From: an uncultured bacterium
GTDB lineage: Bacteria > Bacillota > Clostridia > Oscillospirales > Butyricicoccaceae
NCBI GenBank assembly: GCA_905215125.1
Contig: CAJMOV010000021.1
Coordinates: 1-14,436, forward strand
Direction: 5' to 3'
DNA: 14,436 nt
Under the pieces are notes generated by a model. It searched no databases, was not told where the DNA came from, and saw nothing but the letters and a program-made list of their open reading frames with translations. The position numbers were made by a program, and so were the translations under genes. How positions within the stretch are numbered: the stretch's first letter is position 1; each line of letters opens with the position of its first letter. This document shows positions 7,433 through 14,250 of this stretch, one piece after another.

Positions 7433-8592
7433 CCGACAATGAAAACAACGTACAGCCTGCTGAAGTGGTCCCTGAACTCAAGCTGCCCGAGCTGACCCTG
7501 ACCCCCAATGTCCAGCCGGAAGAGCCCCCCAAGCCGGAGGCCGCCCCCGCCGTGCTGGACGAGAGCAGCCTTTCCCCCGCAGAAAGGCAGGCGGTCAACG
7601 ACTTTTCACAGAAGATTGACATCACCAACACCAACATGGTGCTGCAATACGGCGCAGACGCCCAGCAGAAGATGGCCGCCTTTTCCGAAAGCGCGCTGAA
7701 AAACGTCCGCACAAAGGATTTGGGCGAGGTCGGCGGCATGCTGACGGATCTTGTCAGCGAGCTGCGCGGTTTTTCTGAGGATGCGGCCGAGGAGAAAAAG
7801 GGCTTCCTGGGCATCTTCAAAAAGGCGCAGAACCGCATCGCTTCCCTCCAAGCCAGTTACAGCAAGGCGGAAACCAATGTAGAAAAAATTTGCGCCGCGC
7901 TGGAAAGCCACCAGATCCAGCTGTTTAAGGACATCGCCATGCTGGACGAGATGTATGAAAAGAATCTTGTCAACCATAAAGAGCTTTCCATGTACATCCT
8001 GGCCGGCCGCAAAAAGCTGGACGAAATGCGCAATACCGTCCTGCCCCAGATGATCGAGAAGGCTCAAAAGTCCGGCCTGCCCGAGGATTCGCAGGCGGCG
8101 AACGATATGGCGTCCATGTGCAACCGCTTTGAAAAGAAGCTGCACGACCTTGACCTGACCCGCGTTATTTCCATCCAGATGGCGCCGCAGATCCGTCTTG
8201 TCCAGGGCAACGACAGCCTGATGGCGGAAAAAATCCAGACGACGCTGACCAACACCATCCCCCTGTGGAAAAGCCAGATGGTACTGTCCCTCGGCCTGGC
8301 CCACTCACAGCAGGCGATGGAAGCCCAGCGCCAGGTGTCCGATATGACAAACGAGCTTTTGCGCAAAAACGCCGAAATGCTCAAGACGACAACCGTGGAG
8401 ACGGCCCGCGAAAGCGAGCGCGGCATTGTCGATATTGAGACGCTGACCTATACCAACCAGCAGCTTATTTCCACGCTGGACGAGGTGCTGACCATCCAGC
8501 AGGAAGGGCGGCAGAAGCGCTTGGCCGCGGAGCAGGAGCTTGGCCGTATCGAGGGCGAACTCAAGCAGAAACTGCTTGAGGTGCGCAGGTAA
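7429..8592 (+). CDS. telA: TelA family protein (toxic anion resistance)
   Basis: TelA proteins were linked to tellurite and other toxic-anion resistance and to envelope-active compound tolerance in Gram-positives; the mechanism is unresolved. The 387-residue soluble protein has an acidic/proline-rich N-terminus (about 1-45). A long helical, probably coiled-coil body follows. Family-typical stretches include LVSELRGFSEDAAEEKKG, SYSKAETNVEKICAALESHQ, LYILAGRKKL-like (here MYILAGRKKLDEMR), VISIQMAPQIRLVQGND, NTIPLWKSQMVLSLGLAHSQ and TVETARESERGIVDIETL. It has no membrane segment. GGAGG 8 nt before the ATG lies inside the end of xpaC, and the genes overlap by 4 nt. XpaC as membrane partner for TelA is inference from constant pairing. 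Confidence 0.93.
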   Translation: MTDNENNVQPAEVVPELKLPELTLTPNVQPEEPPKPEAAPAVLDESSLSPAERQAVNDFSQKIDITNTNMVLQYGADAQQKMAAFSESALKNVRTKDLGEVGGMLTDLVSELRGFSEDAAEEKKGFLGIFKKAQNRIASLQASYSKAETNVEKICAALESHQIQLFKDIAMLDEMYEKNLVNHKELSMYILAGRKKLDEMRNTVLPQMIEKAQKSGLPEDSQAANDMASMCNRFEKKLHDLDLTRVISIQMAPQIRLVQGNDSLMAEKIQTTLTNTIPLWKSQMVLSLGLAHSQQAMEAQRQVSDMTNELLRKNAEMLKTTTVETARESERGIVDIETLTYTNQQLISTLDEVLTIQQEGRQKRLAAEQELGRIEGELKQKLLEVRR

Positions 8593-8594
8593 TT

Positions 8595-9146
8595 ATGGGA
8601 AAACGCACGCTTTCTTATCGCGCCGCTCTGTGCGTCATGGCCGTCATGATCGTCTTTGCCGTCCTTCTGGGCGGCGGGCGCTCGCTGCGCGCGCTGCGCG
8701 ACGGCGTTGAGGAGATCTTCTGGAACGGCGCAGACGGCGACGGCATCGGCATCGGATCCGACCTGGGCAAGAATACATCCGACGCTGTCAATTTGCTCAG
8801 CGTCGCGCGCGGCTATGATGTCAGCGCCGACGCGCTGGCAGAGCTGGAAGCCGCGCTTGACGCCATGGACGCCGCCGGCCGCGACATTAACGCGCTGTAT
8901 GCGGCAAACGCCGAGCTGACGGGCTGCGTCACGGCGGTATATGAGGATCTTGGCCGCCAGCCCCTGTCCGAACGGGACGAGGGATACCGTCAAAGCCTGT
9001 ACCACAACATCCTGTCGCGCAGCGACACCATGGGCCGCGACCCGTACAATGAACAGGCCTTGGCCTTTAACCAGACGCTGACGCGCTTCCCCGCAAATCT
9101 GCTGGGTGCGGCGACCTTTGTACAGCCGGTCCCGCTTTTCCGCTGA
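8595..9146 (+). CDS. Divergent LemA-like protein
   Basis: The 183-residue protein has one N-terminal membrane helix (about 11-27) and a helical extracytoplasmic or cytoplasmic domain. LemA kinship is suggested by NLLSVARGYDVSADAL (about 66-81), matching the LemA 'P-N-L...V-x-G-Y-A' helix. It is also suggested by the ending GRDPYNEQALAFNQTLTRFPAN (about 147-168), which mirrors the LemA 'R-x-x-Y-N...Y-N...i-x-x-F-P' signature. The usual LemA start (LRExVDxAWSxID) is largely missing, so this is a distant member. It begins 2 nt after the telA stop. The following gene encodes a TPM-domain protein, the classic LemA neighbour, which strengthens the call. Function is unknown. Confidence 0.65.
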   Translation: MGKRTLSYRAALCVMAVMIVFAVLLGGGRSLRALRDGVEEIFWNGADGDGIGIGSDLGKNTSDAVNLLSVARGYDVSADALAELEAALDAMDAAGRDINALYAANAELTGCVTAVYEDLGRQPLSERDEGYRQSLYHNILSRSDTMGRDPYNEQALAFNQTLTRFPANLLGAATFVQPVPLFR

Positions 9147-9174
9147 CAGTCTCGGCAAGAAAGGATTAACCCTT

Positions 9175-10173
9175 ATGAAAAAGTGCAGTAAACCGATCCT
9201 CGCGCTGCTTCTCGCCCTGCTTTGCAGCGTGGGCCCCCTGTGGGCGGCGCCTGATGTGCCGGATCCGACGGCCGACTTTTACGTCGGCGACTTTGCAGAC
9301 GTGCTTTCCAGCGATACGGAGGAGTACATCGTTTCCAAAAACCAGGATTTATATGAAGCGACGGGGGCTCAGGTCGTCGTCGTAACTGTTGACTTTCTCG
9401 ATGGAAGCGATATAGACGATTACGCTGTTACCCTTTTCAACAGCTGGGAAATCGGTTCCGCTGAGTATAATAACGGATTTTTAATCCTACTTGCAATCTC
9501 TGATGAAAATTATTATTCCGTCCCGGGTAAAGGCCTGGAGGATATCCTGGACGGCGGCACCATAGACGAGCTGCAGTGGAATTATCTGGAGGAAGGCTTT
9601 GCCGCCGGCAATTATGACGAGGGCGTGCGCTCTTATTTCGACGCCGTGCTTGACGCGCTGGAAACGCAATACGGGTCCATCGTGCCCCAGCAGCAGTCCG
9701 GCGGCAATGCGGCCGTTCCTGATTCCCGTCCGGCAGCAGGCATAGCGGATCCCATCCAGCCGCCGCACCGAAGCAGCTTTAGCCTGGGGACTATTCTGGT
9801 TGGGTTTATCGCCGTTATTATCATCCTGGCCCTTATCTTCGCCATTGCCGGCAGCCGCAGCATTTATGTCGGCGGGGTGCCGCATCGGCGGCGCTGGGTC
9901 TTCTGGGGACCGATGATTCCCCGCAGGCCGCGTCCGCCCCGTCCCCCGCGGCCCCCTCGCCCACCCCGCAGCGGCGGCTTTGGCGGTCCCCGGCCGGGCG
10001 GCGGATTCGGCGGCTTCAGCGGCGGCGGCGGGATGTCCCGTGGCGGTGGCGCCAGCCGGCGCAGCGGCGGCAGCTTTGGCGGCGCAGGACGGCGCAGCGG
10101 CGGATTCGGCGGCGGCCGCCGCGGCGGTGGCGGGATGTCCCGCGGCGGCGGCGCAGGGCGTCGCGGCCGGTAG
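9175..10173 (+). CDS. TPM-domain (DUF477/YgcG-like) membrane protein with Arg/Pro/Gly-rich tail
   Basis: This is a secreted, membrane-anchored protein of 332 residues. It has a signal peptide (1-25, cleavage likely after LWAA). The TPM domain (about 33-168) contains DFADVLSSDTEEYI, GAQVVVVTVDFL, SWEIGSAEYNNGFLILLAI and YSVPGKGLEDIL. A polar linker and a membrane helix (about 205-226) follow. The tail of about 100 residues has four RPP/RP repeats (252-265) and an imperfectly duplicated Gly/Arg/Ser segment containing GGGGMSRGGGA twice. The ATG is chosen over an upstream start because AAAGGA lies 9 nt before it and the signal peptide then begins at residue 1. TPM domains are proposed chaperone or photosystem-repair modules in other lineages; the role here is unknown. 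Last gene of the operon. Confidence 0.87.
   Translation: MKKCSKPILALLLALLCSVGPLWAAPDVPDPTADFYVGDFADVLSSDTEEYIVSKNQDLYEATGAQVVVVTVDFLDGSDIDDYAVTLFNSWEIGSAEYNNGFLILLAISDENYYSVPGKGLEDILDGGTIDELQWNYLEEGFAAGNYDEGVRSYFDAVLDALETQYGSIVPQQQSGGNAAVPDSRPAAGIADPIQPPHRSSFSLGTILVGFIAVIIILALIFAIAGSRSIYVGGVPHRRRWVFWGPMIPRRPRPPRPPRPPRPPRSGGFGGPRPGGGFGGFSGGGGMSRGGGASRRSGGSFGGAGRRSGGFGGGRRGGGGMSRGGGAGRRGR
9927..10170 (+). repeat. Low-complexity, partly duplicated tail of the TPM gene
   Basis: The DNA encodes an RPP repeat followed by two imperfect copies of a roughly 33-codon Gly/Arg/Ser unit. Exact shared words are ggcggattcggcggc (10000 and 10099) and ggcgggatgtcccg (10027 and 10129), offset by 99 and 102 nt. 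This suggests an in-frame duplication with small indels. Confidence 0.75.
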
Positions 10174-10182
10174 CGTATCTTT

Positions 10183-10214
10183 ACAGAGACGGCAGGCTCC
10201 GTCTCTGTTTTTTT
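10183..10214 (+). terminator. Terminator of the xpaC-telA-LemA-TPM operon
   Basis: A perfect 10-bp stem (acagagacgg / ccgtctctgt) with a 6-nt loop is followed by a T-run of six. It begins 9 nt after the TPM stop. Confidence 0.93.
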
Positions 10215-10408
10215 ATTGCATTTTATTAAATTCTTCCACCATTATACAATCCGTTTATTTTCTCCCTTTCTCACGGCGGCGCGCCGGCTTTCCAGCCTCT
10301 GTTTACGTCGCCTCCAGCCGCTTCGTGTCTCTGGGCCGCGCCAACTTCTGATACCAAAGTGGGGAAAGCCACTTTTTTCGGCACAACGGCTTTTTTTGAA
10401 AGTTATAT
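10215..10408 (+). other. Non-coding gap with an orphan hairpin
   Basis: About 280 nt separate the TPM terminator from the CofE-like start. The first part is AT-rich (attataca near 10241 could be a weak -10), then a GC-rich stretch without a convincing coding frame, then a terminator-like hairpin at 10356-10378, then the promoter of the next gene. I recognise no known RNA family. It may encode a short transcript or be decayed sequence. Confidence 0.4.
10356..10378 (+). terminator. Orphan plus-strand terminator-like hairpin
   Basis: A 7-bp stem (aaagtgg / ccacttt) with loop ggaaag runs into six T residues. No annotated gene ends just before it, and a full terminator already lies about 150 nt upstream. 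It lies upstream of the -35 of the next gene, so it is not a leader attenuator for that promoter. It could be a back-up terminator or the end of a small RNA. Confidence 0.6.
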
Positions 10409-10437
10409 TTTACATTATCCGTGTTTTCGTGTATAAT
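10409..10437 (+). promoter_or_regulatory. Near-consensus promoter of the CofE-like gene
   Basis: TTTACA, a 17-bp spacer and a perfect TATAAT predict transcription from about 10444, giving a leader of about 50 nt. Confidence 0.85.
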
Positions 10438-10493
10438 AACTTCGGACATTCGTCTATATGTTCTATTTGTTCTTGAGAAAGAGGGTTTTTAAT

Positions 10494-11684
10494 ATGGAAA
10501 GGAAAGTTGGCACCGTTGTGCGCGGCATCCGCGCGCCCATTATCCGTCAGGGGGACGATCTGGTGCAAATCGTCGTCGATTCCGTTCTGGACGCCCAGAA
10601 AACCGAAGGCTTTTCTGCCCTGGATAAGGACGTCGTCGCCGTCACTGAAGCGGTTGTCGCCCGGGCGCAGGGCAATTACGCCAGCGTTGACGATATCGCC
10701 GCCGATGTCCGCGAAAAATTCGGAGACAGCACAGTGGGCGTCATCTTCCCTATCCTCAGCCGTAACCGCTTCGCCATCTGCCTGCGTGGCATTGCCAAGG
10801 GGCTGAAAAAAATTGTCCTGATGCTGTCCTACCCGTCCGACGAGGTGGGCAATCACCTGGTCTCCCTTGACCTGTTGGATGAAAAGGGGGTCAACCCCTA
10901 TACCGATGTGCTGACTGAACAGCAGTACCGCGAGTTGTTTGGCACCAACCTGCACCCCTTTACCGGTGTCGACTATGTCGATTACTATAAAACCCTGATC
11001 CGCGAAGCTGGGGCCGAGGTGGAGATCCTCTTTTCCAACGATTGCCGCGCCATTCTGCAGCACACCAAAAATGTGTTGGCCTGCGATATCCACAGCCGAC
11101 AGCGCACCAAGCGCATCCTGAGGGCCAGCGGCGCCGAGCGTGTCTTCGGCCTGGATGACATCCTGACCTGTCCGGTGGGCGGCAGCGGATATAACGAGAC
11201 ATACGGCCTGCTCGGCTCCAACAAGGCGACGGAAGACACCGTCAAGCTCTTCCCCCGTAACTGCAGCGAATTTGTCAATGCCGTGCAGAAGTCCCTGTGC
11301 GAAAAAACCGGCAAGCAGATCGAAGTCATGGTTTACGGCGACGGCGCTTTTAAAGACCCCGTCGGCAAAATCTGGGAGCTGGCCGATCCCGTCGTCTCCC
11401 CCGCCTACACCAGCGGGCTGGACGGCACCCCCAATGAAATCAAGCTGAAATACCTGGCGGACAATAACTTCGCCCACCTCAAGGGTGACGCGCTGAAAAA
11501 GGCCATTTCCGATTACATCGAGCACAAGGGGGACAACCTGGTCGGCCAGATGGAGTCGCAAGGCACGACGCCGCGCCGACTGACGGATCTCATCGGTTCG
11601 CTGTGCGACCTGACCTCCGGCAGCGGCGACAAGGGCACCCCGATCATTTATATCCAGAATTACTTCGACAACTACGCCAAATAG
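10494..11684 (+). CDS. CofE-like protein (coenzyme F420-0:L-glutamate ligase family)
   Basis: The 396-residue protein belongs to the group usually labelled F420-0:gamma-glutamyl ligase in Clostridia. True CofE adds glutamate to F420-0 with GTP, is about 250 residues long, and works in F420-producing organisms. Recognisable stretches are VGTVVRGIRAPIIRQGDD (5-22), DVVAVTEAVVARAQGNY (46-62), ILSRNRFAICLRGIAKG, SYPSDEVGNHLVS, GSGYNETYGLLGSNKATED, VMVYGDGAFKDPVGKIWELADP, and SQGTTPRRLTDLIGSLCDLTSGSGD near the C-terminus. The highly conserved GDGAFKDP and TSGSGDKGTP segments suggest an intact active site. The ATG follows GAGGG by 8 nt. It is monocistronic with its own promoter and terminator. No F420 biosynthesis gene is nearby, so the actual substrate is uncertain. 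Confidence 0.85.
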   Translation: MERKVGTVVRGIRAPIIRQGDDLVQIVVDSVLDAQKTEGFSALDKDVVAVTEAVVARAQGNYASVDDIAADVREKFGDSTVGVIFPILSRNRFAICLRGIAKGLKKIVLMLSYPSDEVGNHLVSLDLLDEKGVNPYTDVLTEQQYRELFGTNLHPFTGVDYVDYYKTLIREAGAEVEILFSNDCRAILQHTKNVLACDIHSRQRTKRILRASGAERVFGLDDILTCPVGGSGYNETYGLLGSNKATEDTVKLFPRNCSEFVNAVQKSLCEKTGKQIEVMVYGDGAFKDPVGKIWELADPVVSPAYTSGLDGTPNEIKLKYLADNNFAHLKGDALKKAISDYIEHKGDNLVGQMESQGTTPRRLTDLIGSLCDLTSGSGDKGTPIIYIQNYFDNYAK

Positions 11685-11685
11685 A

Positions 11686-11726
11686 AAACGCCCCGGCGGT
11701 CTGTCTCCCCGCCGGGGCTTCCCTTT
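11686..11726. terminator. Bidirectional terminator between CofE-like gene and deformylase
   Basis: A 10-bp GC stem (gccccggcgg / ccgccggggc) with a 9-nt loop is followed by ttcccttt on the plus strand and by TTTT directly after the stem on the minus strand. It lies between the two convergent stops and probably serves both. Confidence 0.82.
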
Positions 11727-11765
11727 GCTGCGCTCGCGCCATATGAGGCCGACGCCGAAATACGC

Positions 11766-12260
11766 TTAGAAATCCCGCTTCATCTGCTCCATAAAGAATG
11801 ATTTGTTGTCAACTGCCCGCATGGTGGCCAAAATGCCGTCCAAATGGTCGTACTCATGCTGAAGCAGCTCGGAGTAATCTCCCTCCAGATGCATGGTCTG
11901 CGGCTGAAAATTCTCGTCCAGGTATCGGATGTCCGCCCTCTTGTACCGGGATACCTTGACAATCAGCCCCGGAAAGGACATGCAGTCATCCAGAAGAGTA
12001 TATTTTTCATCGTCGGGAAATGTCATAACCGGGTTGATGAATACATACGGCCTGTCGTCATACATGTACAAAAGCCGCTTGCGCACGCCGATCTGCGGCG
12101 CCGCCACGGCGCGGCCGGCGCCATAGGTCTTGCGGAATTCCATCAGGGTGTCGTGGAGATCGGCGACCCACCGCTTGACCTGCTCCCTGTCTTTCTCTGT
12201 GATTTCCTCGCTGATTTCATACAGCTGCGGATTGCCCAGCTTCAATATTTCCCGGACCAT
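11766..12260 (-). CDS. def: Peptide deformylase, variant-motif type
   Basis: This metalloenzyme is predicted to remove the formyl group from N-terminal formyl-methionine of nascent proteins. The 164-residue protein keeps the catalytic set: Q56 in AVAAPQIG (motif 1), C93 in DDCMSFPG (motif 2) and H135/E136/H139 in LLQHEYDHLDG (motif 3). Motifs 1 and 2 differ from the usual GxGLAAPQ and EGCLS: here GRAVAAPQ and DDCMS, with acidic D replacing both E and G before the metal cysteine. This matches a divergent clade often present as a second deformylase in Clostridia. AGGAGG lies 9 nt before the ATG. It is not next to fmt or priA, the usual def neighbours. The substrate could differ from bulk nascent chains. 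Confidence 0.88.
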   Translation of the reverse strand: MVREILKLGNPQLYEISEEITEKDREQVKRWVADLHDTLMEFRKTYGAGRAVAAPQIGVRKRLLYMYDDRPYVFINPVMTFPDDEKYTLLDDCMSFPGLIVKVSRYKRADIRYLDENFQPQTMHLEGDYSELLQHEYDHLDGILATMRAVDNKSFFMEQMKRDF

Positions 12261-12292
12261 TGTCTGATTCCTCCTGTTCTGTCTTTATTGGG

Positions 12293-12321
12293 TTTAGTCA
12301 AGACTAACATATATTCATAAT
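12293..12321 (+). promoter_or_regulatory. Weak candidate promoter of the Ig-like gene
   Basis: TTTAGT, a 17-bp spacer and CATAAT lie upstream of the Ig-like gene and overlap the divergent deformylase promoter. The -35 is poor; the -10 has 5 of 6 matches. Confidence 0.35.
12294..12307. promoter_or_regulatory. Palindromic operator candidate in divergent control region
   Basis: TTAGTC-AA-GACTAA is a 6-bp inverted repeat with a 2-nt centre. It sits just after the predicted transcription start of the deformylase gene and overlaps the -35/spacer of the divergent promoter, so a bound repressor could affect both. No regulator is assigned. Confidence 0.45.
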
Positions 12322-12345
12322 ACCATCGCTATTGCAAAAACACAA
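12317..12345 (-). promoter_or_regulatory. Promoter of the deformylase gene
   Basis: On the minus strand TTGTGT, a 17-bp spacer and TATTAT (5 of 6) predict transcription from about 12310, giving a leader of about 50 nt with AGGAGG near its end. Confidence 0.6.
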
Positions 12346-12409
12346 CCGGCTGCGGACGATTGACTCATATCACCGGCCCGTTTCGTCGCTGAGAGAAGGG
12401 AGGGTGCCT

Positions 12410-12907
12410 GTGAAACGTGAAGCCCTGTTTGCCATTTGCGCCCTTGGCGTTATCGCTTTGGCCGCCGTGCTGTCCACTCAGCGCCCTGCGCAGCCCTTTG
12501 AAGAAACGCTCGACACCTCGGACTGGCAGAGCGTTGACATCCCCGAGGACGCGGGGACAGGCCCTGTCACGCTGACCCCGAAGAAGAAGCGCTATGCGCC
12601 CGCAGACAATATCGTTGTCACCTGCATCTGGCGCAACCATTCGCGGGAGAAGATCGGCTACGGCGCCACCTTCCAGCTGGCCAAAAAGGTGGATGGGCAA
12701 TGGCTCATCGCACAGCGAAGCGACGGCTCCGTCATCAACTTCGAGCTGTGGGTTCGGGAGCTGCTCGCCGGGCAGAGCGAAAGCTATGATTACGGACCGG
12801 CCATCATGCTTGACGAAATGACGCCCGGCGAATACTGCATCCTGGCGGAATATTTAGACTCGCAGAAGCAGAACCACCCGGTTTACGCCTTTTTTGAGGT
12901 GGCCTAA
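12410..12907 (+). CDS. Membrane-anchored or secreted Ig-like-fold protein
   Basis: The 165-residue protein of unknown role has a basic start (MKRE) and a hydrophobic segment (about 5-22) that acts as signal peptide or membrane anchor. The only early Cys, C10, is inside the hydrophobic core, so it is not an obvious lipoprotein. Residues 53-165 look like a beta-sandwich of the bacterial Ig-like type: VTLTPKKKRYAPADNIVVTCIWRN, then YGATFQLAKKVDGQWL, then MTPGEYCILAEYL and a final VYAFFEV strand. The start is a GTG with GGGAGG 6 nt upstream; longer frames lack a site and would put a charged leader before the signal. It is divergent from the deformylase and followed by a terminator. Such domains often occur in surface proteins of Clostridia. 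Confidence 0.72.
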   Translation: MKREALFAICALGVIALAAVLSTQRPAQPFEETLDTSDWQSVDIPEDAGTGPVTLTPKKKRYAPADNIVVTCIWRNHSREKIGYGATFQLAKKVDGQWLIAQRSDGSVINFELWVRELLAGQSESYDYGPAIMLDEMTPGEYCILAEYLDSQKQNHPVYAFFEVA

Positions 12908-12937
12908 CTACGCGCCCCATCCCTTTGCCCTTAGCAG

Positions 12938-12977
12938 CAAAAAACCCGGAAAGAGCTTCTTTCCGGGTTTCCTTTTT
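12938..12977. terminator. Bidirectional terminator between Ig-like gene and M16 peptidase
   Basis: A perfect 12-bp stem (aaacccggaaag / ctttccgggttt) with loop agctt is followed by ccttttt on the plus strand. On the minus strand the stem runs into a T-rich tail. It serves the Ig-like gene and the minus-strand pnp-M16 transcript, which converge here. Confidence 0.9.
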
Positions 12978-12981
12978 GTAT

Positions 12982-14226
12982 TCAAAATACTTTTTTATAC
13001 GCCTCTTTATCTTTGACCTGGCCGACGGCGGAAAGCGACGCCTTGTCAAACTGGAAAATTTCCCGCGCCAGCGACTGGACGCTGTCCAGCGTGACGGCGT
13101 CAAACCCGCGGATGATGTCCTCCGGCGTGTGGGCGCAGCCGTACAGGTATTCACTGCGGGCGACGCTCATCATTCGCGAATTGGTGCTTTCCATCCCCAT
13201 GATGACATTGGCCTTGAGCTGCTCCTTGTTGCGCTCAAGCTCATCCGCCGTCAGGCCGCCGTCAAGCAGGCGCTCGATTTCCTCGCGTATCAGGGAGAGG
13301 GCCGAAAGCTCCGTCTCCTGCGACAAAGCGGTGTAGATGCCCAGCACTCCAGTGCCGACATAAGCGGTGGAAAAGCTGTAAATGGAATAGCACAGCCCCT
13401 TTTCCTCGCGCACCTTCTGGAACAGACGGGAGGACATGCCGCCGCCGAAGGCGTTGTTGAGCACCTGCAAATCATACCGCCTGTCCGAGCCGGCGGGCAG
13501 GGCGGGGAAGCAGACCATCAGATGGTTTTGCTCGATGTCCTTTTTGCGGGTGACAAGGCTCGTCTGATACTGCGCGTCGTCCCGCCGGGGTGCGGGACGC
13601 TTTTCCATGGCGGAGAAGCGATCGGCCAGCATTTTGAGATCCCCCTCCGTGTAGCTGCCGCACAGGGCGACGACGGTGTTTTCCGGCGTATAGCACCGCT
13701 GCTGGTACTGGCGCAGGGTCTCCCCCTTCATGCGCGACAGCGTTTCCTTGGTGCCCAAAATGGGGCGGCCCAGGGGGTACCCGCCATAGACGGCGGCCGT
13801 CAGGATTTCCGACGCCAGATCCTCCGGCGTGTCCTCATACATCCCGATTTCCTCGATGATGACCTGACGCTCGAGATCCATGTCCTTATCCGCGAAAACG
13901 GAATGGAAGAACATGTCGCACAGCATGTCGGCCGCCTCCGGCAGGTGGCTGTCCAGCGTGCGGCAGTAAAAACAGGTGTGCTCCTTGGTGGTAAAGGCGT
14001 TGACCTGCCCGCCGATGGCGTCAAAATCAGCGGCGAGCTGGGCCGCCGTCCGCGTCTTTGTCCCCTTAAACAGCATGTGCTCGATATAATGGGAAATGCC
14101 GCACAGCTCTTCCGGTTCATGCCGCGCGCCGCTTTCCACCCACAACCCCAGCGCGCAGGACCTCATCTGGGGCATGTGCTCATGCACCAGACGCACGCCG
14201 TTGGGCAGGACCATTTTCTCTACCAT
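12982..14226 (-). CDS. M16-family zinc peptidase (MlpA/YmxG-like)
   Basis: This is a predicted cytoplasmic zinc endopeptidase of the pitrilysin/processing-peptidase family. The 414 residues form the usual two homologous halves. The inverted zinc motif HxxEH is H46-Y-I-E49-H50 in GISHYIEHMLFKGT, and the third ligand is expected in QVIIEEIGMYEDTPED (E125/E126). The C-terminal half has the R/Y substrate-binding signature GGGMSSRLFQKVREEKGLCY (R267, Y280). All catalytic residues are present, so it is the active type. GAGGAG lies 9 nt before the ATG. It follows pnp by about 85 nt, the same order as pnpA and mlpA (ymxG) in B. subtilis, where mlpA is tied to control of extracellular proteases. Its physiological substrate here is unknown. 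Confidence 0.94.
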   Translation of the reverse strand: MVEKMVLPNGVRLVHEHMPQMRSCALGLWVESGARHEPEELCGISHYIEHMLFKGTKTRTAAQLAADFDAIGGQVNAFTTKEHTCFYCRTLDSHLPEAADMLCDMFFHSVFADKDMDLERQVIIEEIGMYEDTPEDLASEILTAAVYGGYPLGRPILGTKETLSRMKGETLRQYQQRCYTPENTVVALCGSYTEGDLKMLADRFSAMEKRPAPRRDDAQYQTSLVTRKKDIEQNHLMVCFPALPAGSDRRYDLQVLNNAFGGGMSSRLFQKVREEKGLCYSIYSFSTAYVGTGVLGIYTALSQETELSALSLIREEIERLLDGGLTADELERNKEQLKANVIMGMESTNSRMMSVARSEYLYGCAHTPEDIIRGFDAVTLDSVQSLAREIFQFDKASLSAVGQVKDKEAYKKVF

Positions 14227-14250
14227 AGACCACTTCTCCTCTATATCGCT

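Noticed and set aside
8448..9158. A 236-codon open frame on the minus strand
   Set aside because: It covers the junction of telA and the LemA-like gene on the opposite strand and would interrupt a coherent operon; composition is that of a shadow.
9927..10170. CRISPR-like or satellite repeat
   Set aside because: The repeats are in-frame, imperfect, lack spacers and encode a low-complexity protein tail.
10410..11561. A 383-codon open frame on the minus strand
   Set aside because: It is antisense to the CofE-like gene, has no family pattern, and runs through that gene's promoter.
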